Origin: Cephalothrix simula
Lineage: Eukaryota; Nemertea; Palaeonemertea; Archinemertea; Cephalotrichidae
Length of the DNA: 12,038 nucleotides
NCBI GenBank assembly: GCA_035591015.1
Contig: JAXIUW010044451.1
Coordinates: 38,805-50,842, forward strand
Direction: 5' to 3'
Shown: positions 7,801 through 12,038 of the stretch, in pieces
Layout of the letters: every line of letters starts with the position of its first letter
How positions within the stretch are numbered: position 1 is the stretch's first letter
Notes under the pieces: generated by a model
The model's database searches: none
What the model was told of the DNA's origin: nothing
Seen by the model: only the letters and a program-made list of their open reading frames with translations
Position numbers and translations under genes: made by a program

Positions 7801-10800
7801 TGATATCTTTACACGTGTGGTTTATCACCATCATGGAACATTTTTCAACCGATACATCGCAGTCTGGATCCTTGGCATACTTGTAGAATGCATTTTTGTA
7901 GTTGTCCTTTACGTTTTTTTCGGTTGCCAAATAGATACTGTCCTCTTTGAAGAAATTCATGTTCGAATACACTTCGCTTGTCAACTTTTGTAATTGAATT
8001 CGCCGTTCGTACTCGCTTTTGTCTGCACTTGATGCGGGTGCTGTTGTAGAAGGTGGTGAATCAGTGCCTGTGCCAGTTGTTGTTGCGGAGGTAGTTGCAC
8101 CGCTACCGCTGCTGCCAGATGAATCGCCGCCGGTGCTTGGTGTATTCGCTGCTTGTTCTTGTGCCGTCGTCGTCGCCGTTTTCTCATCAGATGATGTCGC
8201 TGCTGTAGATGCGGTAGCTTCCGCTTTCTTGGCCTTTTTCGACTTCCATTTAAATCCATCTTTGTTTTCGTGAACGATACTCATGTTACCGAATCGGTTG
8301 GTTGTATTCTTGGCAACTTTACACACGAGTGGCTGTGACATTTTGTATGATTTTCGCTGCTTATCGAGAACATTGGCTCGAGAGTTTGGACTGGAATTGA
8401 AATTCTCTATGAACGAATAGAGTGTGTTGATCGTGTTGGTTGTTCTCATCGCAAATCCTTGACTTTTATTCAAAGCCAATCCGAATAAGGCACAGGTACA
8501 CATTTTCCTCTCTTTGGTATCGTAGAAGGGAAGACCGGTCTTGCACATTGGACAGGGGCTTTCCATCGTGAGAGTTTCGTCATCGGGTATATCGCAGTCC
8601 ATGTCTTCGGCTTCCTCCTCACTATTCTGTTGTTGTTTGCCACCTTTTTTCTTGTCTTTGCCGTTGTTTCTCAATTTAGAGAGAAGAGCTTCGAATGTCA
8701 TCGTTGAAGCGGACGTAACTGCAGAGGTTTCCGCCTGTTGGACGTAGAGATCAACTTTTCCATCTTCTGTGGCATAGAGATAGAGACGTTCCAAGATGTT
8801 TTTGAAAGTGGCCACGTTTCTTTTCGCCACCTTGTTGAATAGGAAATCGGTGATCGACTTCATTTTGAATGAATTGAAAGTCACGTAGGTCTTGGTTGTA
8901 TTCAGGGCAAACTTTTTATCAATGAAAATGTCGTTTATCGTCTGTACGCAAATATCGCCGTACTCGTCAAGACCACCACGGCTGGTTATTTCGTCATAGA
9001 CAGATGGCTGGTTGGACATGCTCCTCTTGCTGTTACGGAATGTTTTACCACTTGCAATCGCCGAATATGGAAGAAGGCCTTTCGATATGTCTATCAATGC
9101 CCGTTCAGCGTAGACAGCTGATGTTTGATCGAAAAGCACACGCACATCCATACCGTAGCCAAATTTTGCGATGATCTGCTTCGTTTGGAGGACAATGTTT
9201 TCACGCTGCTCTTTGGTCAGGTCTTCAAAGGGTATTTGTTCATTGGTTTCCGGGTTTATTACACCATTTTGTTGAATATCGTCCAACATCACACGCAGAT
9301 TTTGATTGATGGCGTCCCTTTCACGTTCTGGGAATTCAGCACGATTTCTTTCGACTTCAATGCGTTTTTTCTTCTCGTCTATGCTTTCGTTTTCAATCTT
9401 CACACTGGGATCGAACAATTTCCCATTCGGTTGGATGTAGCGTTCATTTCCGTACAAATCTCTTTCACCACGGCCATTTCTGAGCGAATGAACGGGGATG
9501 GCGCTGCTGAGAGCGTCTTTTGTCAGCAACATGGCCTTCTTATCCAGTTGGGAGACACGAGCAGACATGGGCACCTGTTTGTAGAGACAATACAAATCGA
9601 TGATGTGCTGTTCACGTTCCATTTTGACAGGATGCACAACATGAGCGTAATATTCGCTGTGCACACACGATGCGAGATCGTCCACTGTTGGGGTAATATA
9701 AAACATCGAAGGCGAGCTGTTATATTTCATCGTATAAAAATACGAGTACAATTTCGAATGGAGAGGGAGTGGTGTGATCTCTTCCTTGCGATGCGAAAAA
9801 TAATCCATGACGTATTGTAGGTAGCGTTTCGGTGCTGTACGTGATGCTGACTCGCTTTCAATTATCGCAATCATATCATCTGGCTTTAGATTTGGGTCGT
9901 CCACCGAATAGCACGGCACGACAACACATTCCGTTGTGTAGGGTGCCTGGAGCTCGGAGGTAACCGGGTCTTCGCCGGTTTCCACTTTACGTGGGAAAAA
10001 ATCATCAGCCATGTTCTTTTCCAATATGCCGTTTCGAATTTTTTCAGTGAAGGAATTTGTACTTATGTACAAGGGAGTTTGATCCATGGTTTTGGAACTT
10101 TTCGCAGATGCATGTGATTTGGATTTTTTTGATTTTTTCTTCTTTTTTTCAGAAGTTGTAGATTCTTCATCAACATTCATTGCCTCTGCACCACCACCAC
10201 CACCACAACCACCACCACCACCACCACCACCACCACTACCATTGGCGCCCTCATTGACGAGCATTTCTTTGTAGATTTTTTCTACTTCATTATATTTATT
10301 GCTCGTAAACACTCTGCAATATTCAGTTGTCATAATTTCGGGCAGCACGAGCAACATGACGTATTTGTGACGATCCTCTTCGGCAATCATTGAGAAATTT
10401 CTCTTCCACAGCACATCCAAAAGACCCACGTCTTTAAAATCGCCGAAACCGGTGTTGACATTTTTCACGCCGTTTCCAATTCCTGCACCGTAATAATGCG
10501 GCTGTCGCTTGTGTTCGCAGGAGACATCTGCCACTTTCATAAGATGCTCATTTGTTATACCGGTGTTTGGAAAAATTTCGCCGTTTTCGGCTGATGGAGG
10601 AGTGACGTCTTGCATAAAATGCTGGGCGCCTGTGAGAATGATAGCCTGCTTGATATAACCATTTTGAGCCATGGTTAATTCCGTGGTGGCACCACTCAGT
10701 TGACTCTGAGAATTGTGTTTCATTTTCAACACAGTGGGCATCATTGGGATACCGGGATTGACGAGATCGGCATCAATCAAGCCAATATCGTCGATAATTT

Positions 10801-11101
10801 GAGCATTAAACTGCTCCCTCTCCATAGCAGTAATGTGTTTAAATACCTCGCCGTTGTAGAGATAAACACATCCTCTAAATTGCATACACGTAAATTCCGA
10901 GGCGTGTACATCTTCCAAATCGGTACGCAATTGATGTATGGATTTTTCTGTGTAGCGATTCACTAGGTTTTGATTAGCCCCAGAAGCTCCTGGAACACCA
11001 CCACCACCGTCGCCGCTAGACGCAGACTCACCACCATAAGCTGTAGAACCAACACTACCACCAGCCGTGGGTTTTGGTCCCTTTATAACATGCTTGTCCA
11101 T
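4805..11101 (-). CDS. 2098-residue multi-linker protein; candidate herpesvirus-like ssDNA-binding protein, function unproven
   Basis: The function is not recognised with confidence. Folded-looking blocks alternate with low-complexity linkers: Gly/Ser at about 15-45; a Gly run at 288-304 followed by a Lys-rich tract (about 318-331); a Lys/Gln/acidic tract at about 813-839; a Ala/Ser/Thr/Gly tract at about 953-1031; seven arginines at 1156-1162 followed by a long Asp/Ser/Glu run and KKKKAR; a Lys-then-acidic tract at about 1475-1521; and Gly/Ser at about 1611-1634. The basic tracts look like nuclear localisation signals. C850, C853, C868 and C870 form a CxxC-x14-CxC zinc-binding-like cluster. 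It is followed by a TNTINTLYSF segment (888-897), then by SCPLL (from 1392) and by KSYPGTGGYYNML (1915-1927). These local features and their order recall herpesvirus ICP8-type DNA-binding proteins, but this is weak evidence. A capsid or tegument protein is an alternative; no P-loop or polymerase motif was seen. The ATG at 11101 has A at -3 and G at +4, like the terminase start. That the gene is real is near certain given 6.3 kb of open frame. Confidence 0.75.
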   Translation of the reverse strand: MDKHVIKGPKPTAGGSVGSTAYGGESASSGDGGGGVPGASGANQNLVNRYTEKSIHQLRTDLEDVHASEFTCMQFRGCVYLYNGEVFKHITAMEREQFNAQIIDDIGLIDADLVNPGIPMMPTVLKMKHNSQSQLSGATTELTMAQNGYIKQAIILTGAQHFMQDVTPPSAENGEIFPNTGITNEHLMKVADVSCEHKRQPHYYGAGIGNGVKNVNTGFGDFKDVGLLDVLWKRNFSMIAEEDRHKYVMLLVLPEIMTTEYCRVFTSNKYNEVEKIYKEMLVNEGANGSGGGGGGGGGCGGGGGAEAMNVDEESTTSEKKKKKSKKSKSHASAKSSKTMDQTPLYISTNSFTEKIRNGILEKNMADDFFPRKVETGEDPVTSELQAPYTTECVVVPCYSVDDPNLKPDDMIAIIESESASRTAPKRYLQYVMDYFSHRKEEITPLPLHSKLYSYFYTMKYNSSPSMFYITPTVDDLASCVHSEYYAHVVHPVKMEREQHIIDLYCLYKQVPMSARVSQLDKKAMLLTKDALSSAIPVHSLRNGRGERDLYGNERYIQPNGKLFDPSVKIENESIDEKKKRIEVERNRAEFPERERDAINQNLRVMLDDIQQNGVINPETNEQIPFEDLTKEQRENIVLQTKQIIAKFGYGMDVRVLFDQTSAVYAERALIDISKGLLPYSAIASGKTFRNSKRSMSNQPSVYDEITSRGGLDEYGDICVQTINDIFIDKKFALNTTKTYVTFNSFKMKSITDFLFNKVAKRNVATFKNILERLYLYATEDGKVDLYVQQAETSAVTSASTMTFEALLSKLRNNGKDKKKGGKQQQNSEEEAEDMDCDIPDDETLTMESPCPMCKTGLPFYDTKERKMCTCALFGLALNKSQGFAMRTTNTINTLYSFIENFNSSPNSRANVLDKQRKSYKMSQPLVCKVAKNTTNRFGNMSIVHENKDGFKWKSKKAKKAEATASTAATSSDEKTATTTAQEQAANTPSTGGDSSGSSGSGATTSATTTGTGTDSPPSTTAPASSADKSEYERRIQLQKLTSEVYSNMNFFKEDSIYLATEKNVKDNYKNAFYKYAKDPDCDVSVEKCSMMVINHTCKDIMENDVMIKLIMEIILESDKSAETLFDQILERKEKLLRKQKTNSEKKSAKATKAQKRRRRRRRDDSSDEDDSDDDKDDSDSEEQQPKKKKARNDSDNVGEDDAATSGADADKKSAKKMQVDSDDQPAQQQQSSLLSIGDRYMCIVDTLQFVTRIKTILRLKANCSQEWSEDEKLVDKRIDENCKHWIENFLQPCFFSMNQELNPKTNKAKFVTEFLNILRDVMREDLRILQIGVTRQFVENLIHFTGDSFREIASQLGMNIEQLMIDVYDEKISLHSEKKEDKELKRRHVGFSCPLLVSSQILRSSMINGNHTFIRHFCTTDAIQNGLSLEINSYHDILKRENKGGPCQSLISTSNIPMRICEVIDHRNIEADEEELKKETKKETAAATNNKSSKKSSSKKKQQVESEDEDEDDDDDEEDIGYVPKKTLTAEYRVAKGWNLPELIMSRKDEPSQKVSLSCGVLPFYVVGTNQLFETDWDALEVENVKNNDSGVSSEQKSSLHHIKKWSSDYIPRKNGGGSTSNRASDGGGGGSDDMASLYMDMQRHKEMNSQMESMETSSSDSSGCAAKLNRADKRMINTWTQMTMGDAMYEPIRNLGDSFAELNKLLKQKGMREDRFSCTNFANTTELTKAAKDVISFFDRQRQTRGVFRHIEWMFGQLIHSMKYIYIYTMTSMDMKKCGRIEFYLNKALAAGNTFDESTIRPEIKLQQYLEGDVSTAGQLHALFALIKQYGIANPVTKQDTVKAHVQEMKAGLIDIFVLHLLNICEVTSLHNRLSQFRTCYALGLDKKLEMSDSSVLGQKCVGSIISIGNMALKSYPGTGGYYNMLDVCQPQNDYEGCKAIQQITENKAFSGTPPANILIVRPLTACYGSRGDGVRNTKWSCEENIYDTITSMVSPYELTDALNSEETTIEKVASTVYNRSFSNYEAEYMGENYKKMLYVFSGVYDNLRTGDTEYEKAAFENDIFKPIYVEMCKQRNVKPVLPGDNVVEEVIDELIF
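10191..10240. repeat. CCA/CAC trinucleotide tract encoding a poly-glycine run
   Basis: A nearly uninterrupted (CCA)n tract on the plus strand encodes about 16 glycines with one internal cysteine on the minus strand (residues about 288-304 of the giant protein). Pure codon repetition, rather than mixed glycine codons, points to recent slippage expansion, so length polymorphism between isolates is expected. Confidence 0.85.
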
Positions 11102-11338
11102 AATGAATTAATCTCAGAAAAAACACAATGTCGCAGAAACAGGATGTTTGGATTTGGACACACTTTCAGGGTGTTGGGACTTGGGAAATTTCATACTTTT
11201 TGAGAGTATGACGTGTATACGCAGATATAAAAATTTTGTTCGCAGACCAATATAGAAGCCTTCAGAGAAGGTTTCCAACAGAGATGTACACCGCAGAACT
11301 CCAAATGAAGGAATGACTTGTCCGTGGATGGAATACGC

Positions 11339-11346
11339 CTTATATA
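11339..11346. promoter_or_regulatory. Bidirectional TATA box
   Basis: The plus strand reads CTTATATAGAG and the minus strand reads CTCTATATAAGG, a classical TATA box on the minus side. It lies about 240 bp upstream of the giant-gene ATG (11101) and about 140 bp upstream of the small-gene ATG (11485), so it could serve either or both. Confidence 0.6.
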
Positions 11347-11458
11347 GAGAAAATATTTGTTGCAGATGTTGCAAACGGGACATAAACATATAATTTGTTA
11401 AAAAAGTTGGGGCTAATTTTTTTGGTTAATGGTAAAATTTTTCAACAACACCAAACAA

Positions 11459-11482
11459 CCCCTGCTTGTGTGTGTTTCGCAG
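11459..11482 (+). other. Possible splice acceptor just before the small gene's ATG
   Basis: A pyrimidine/TG-rich stretch ends in TTTCGCAG at 11475-11482, and the ATG follows two bases later at 11485. It looks like a 3' splice site of a leader intron, whose removal would eliminate the competing upstream ATG at 11429. The donor is not certain: GTAAAA at 11432 would give only a 51-nt intron. It could also be coincidental. Confidence 0.3.
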
Positions 11483-11484
11483 TC

Positions 11485-11754
11485 ATGGCGCACACGGTCT
11501 CGGAATGTAATATTGGTTCTTTTACAAAGAAAGGCAAATTCAAGGGATATAGATACAGAAAACGCAGCAAATGCAGTGAGGATGAAGTTGTTGATGATGA
11601 TGGCGGCTGCGAAACTGCTCTTGTTAGACGGGAAAGAAAAGGACTGTCTAGTATTAATTATATGATACAATCTACGAAAAAAGCCAAGGTGGTAGAGGCA
11701 ACGGTGGTTGATGTAGATCATTTTCTCCTGTGTTCTCACTTAACACACCTTTAA
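11485..11754 (+). CDS. Small hypothetical protein, 89 residues, Lys/Arg-rich with an acidic patch
   Basis: The product is not recognised. The frame is open further upstream only from a TTG, so the ATG at 11485 (G at -3, G at +4) is the sensible start. Residues about 15-29 are strongly basic (KKGKFKGYRYRKRSK), followed by an acidic patch (SEDEVVDDDGG). No signal peptide or membrane segment is visible, so a nuclear or cytoplasmic protein is likely. Four cysteines (8, 30, 42 and 83) show no clear zinc-finger spacing. An AATAAA lies 26 bp after the stop and a TATA box about 140 bp upstream, giving a complete small transcription unit. A competing 78-codon frame starts at 11429 in a poorer context and reads as low-complexity Met/Ala/Leu in its second half, so it is less likely. 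Confidence 0.55.
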   Translation: MAHTVSECNIGSFTKKGKFKGYRYRKRSKCSEDEVVDDDGGCETALVRRERKGLSSINYMIQSTKKAKVVEATVVDVDHFLLCSHLTHL

Positions 11755-11779
11755 CGTCAACATCGTTTATATCTCTGAC

Positions 11780-11785
11780 AATAAA
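11780..11785 (+). terminator. Poly(A) signal of the small plus-strand gene
   Basis: AATAAA lies 26 bp after the TAA stop at 11752-11754. This supports the 11485-11754 frame being the end of a real transcript. Confidence 0.6.
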
Positions 11786-11818
11786 ACAACGTAGTGAAAT
11801 GGAAAAGTTTTCAATTTT

Positions 11819-11827
11819 TATATAAAG
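11819..11827 (+). promoter_or_regulatory. TATA box (TATATAAAG)
   Basis: A consensus-like TATATAAAG begins 34 bp after the small gene's poly(A) signal. No start codon with a long frame follows within the window, so it probably serves a plus-strand gene or a spliced leader continuing past the right edge. Confidence 0.5.
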
Positions 11828-11929
11828 TGCTGCTCGCAGAAAGTTTGTGTTGGATTAAATTCGAACAATACGCACCACCTTTTATAATCAATGTTAACAT
11901 CCCAATGAAAAATTGTCCGTGTAAAGATG

Positions 11930-11978
11930 TTACATTTGTTGAAAAAACGGCCAGAAAATAATTTTTTTACATTTGTTG
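11930..11978 (+). repeat. 12-bp direct repeat TTACATTTGTTG
   Basis: TTACATTTGTTG occurs at 11930-11941 and again at 11967-11978, a period of 37 bp. Both copies lie upstream of the double TATA element at the right edge, a typical place for an upstream regulatory motif. Confidence 0.6.
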
Positions 11979-11993
11979 GAGTAATAACTTTTT

Positions 11994-12022
11994 GGTATAT
12001 ATAGGACGTGGTATATATAAAA
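11994..12022 (+). promoter_or_regulatory. Tandem TATA elements at the right edge
   Basis: GGTATATATAGG and GGTATATATAAAAC lie 16 bp apart (GG at 11994 and 12010), a small direct duplication of a strong TATA box. They suggest a highly expressed plus-strand gene starting just beyond the window. No coding sequence for it is seen here. Confidence 0.55.
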
Positions 12023-12038
12023 CGCGTTCACATTGGAC

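Larger units (their letters stand above)
11102..11484. promoter_or_regulatory. Divergent promoter region between the giant gene and the small plus-strand gene
   Basis: This 383-bp gap separates two divergent starts. It holds a TATA box usable on both strands (11339-11346), a second plus-strand TATAAAAA at 11226-11233, a 7-bp inverted repeat at 11191-11197/11205-11211, and several GCAG motifs in plus orientation (11133, 11221, 11242, 11293 and 11362 areas). The minus-strand 91-codon frame at 11114-11389 overlaps the expected leader of the giant gene and has no features that support it as a gene. Confidence 0.5.

Noticed and set aside
7348-8273. Several overlapping open frames on both strands (up to 138 codons)
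   Set aside because: They arise because the repetitive acidic, Arg and Ser/Thr codons of the giant gene leave few stops in other frames. Their translations are low-complexity mirror images of those tracts.
9040-9070. SGKT in the giant protein as a P-loop
   Set aside because: The segment IASGKTF lacks the GxxxxGK spacing and a preceding hydrophobic strand, and no Walker B partner was found.
9125-9820. Plus-strand open frame of 231 codons antisense to the giant gene
   Set aside because: It lies wholly inside a well-supported coding region on the other strand. It has no promoter, poly(A) signal or recognisable domain, and its His/Phe/Ile-rich composition is typical of antisense reading.
11114-11389. 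Minus-strand 91-codon frame upstream of the giant gene
   Set aside because: It overlaps the expected 5' leader and begins upstream of the likely TATA box at 11339-11346, so it would not be on the same transcript. Its composition is unremarkable.

Overview
The window looks like part of a large double-stranded DNA virus of animals in the herpesvirus order, most like the mollusc/aquatic-invertebrate lineage (malacoherpesvirus-like), or a recently integrated copy of one. The main evidence is a herpesvirus-type terminase ATPase exon (an RRxGKT P-loop followed by an ALATF..YLAH-like stretch) that ends at a strong eukaryotic splice donor. Supporting signs are TATA boxes, AATAAA signals, ATG starts in good Kozak context, an AT-rich base composition and dense gene packing. 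The sequence alone does not separate a free virus from an integrated copy. The two largest reading frames (822 and 2098 codons) carry no stops or frameshifts, so nothing here looks decayed.

Layout, left to right. Positions 1-715 have no convincing gene. They hold a cluster of inverted repeats, including a perfect 20-bp GC-rich hairpin, and are probably intron or intergenic DNA downstream of the terminase exon. Positions 716-1885 (minus) are the first coding exon of the terminase large subunit; the rest lies outside the window. A 72-bp gap separates it from a divergent gene at 1958-4426 (plus) for a secreted, membrane-anchored glycoprotein. This has a signal peptide, a furin-type site, a coiled coil, a six-cysteine C-terminal module and a transmembrane anchor, which is the layout of baculovirus F / errantivirus Env fusion proteins. 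Positions 4427-4804 are a convergent intergenic region with a palindromic two-way poly(A) signal and a dispersed repeat. Positions 4805-11101 (minus) encode a 2098-residue protein made of conserved-looking blocks joined by very low-complexity charged, Gly-rich and Ser/Thr-rich linkers; a zinc-ribbon-like Cys cluster and other local features make a herpesvirus-type ssDNA-binding protein one candidate, unproven. A 383-bp divergent promoter region follows, then a small unknown basic/acidic gene (11485-11754, plus) with its own poly(A) signal, and finally a promoter-rich right edge with several TATA boxes pointing to a plus-strand gene beyond the window.

Functionally, the terminase would package DNA into capsids in the nucleus, the glycoprotein would act in the envelope (probably entry by fusion), and the giant protein carries basic tracts typical of nuclear proteins. 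The most interesting point is the pairing of a herpesvirus-type terminase with an F-like (baculovirus/errantivirus-type) fusion glycoprotein. Next come the family of short foldback repeats in the non-coding gaps and the unusual multi-linker giant protein.
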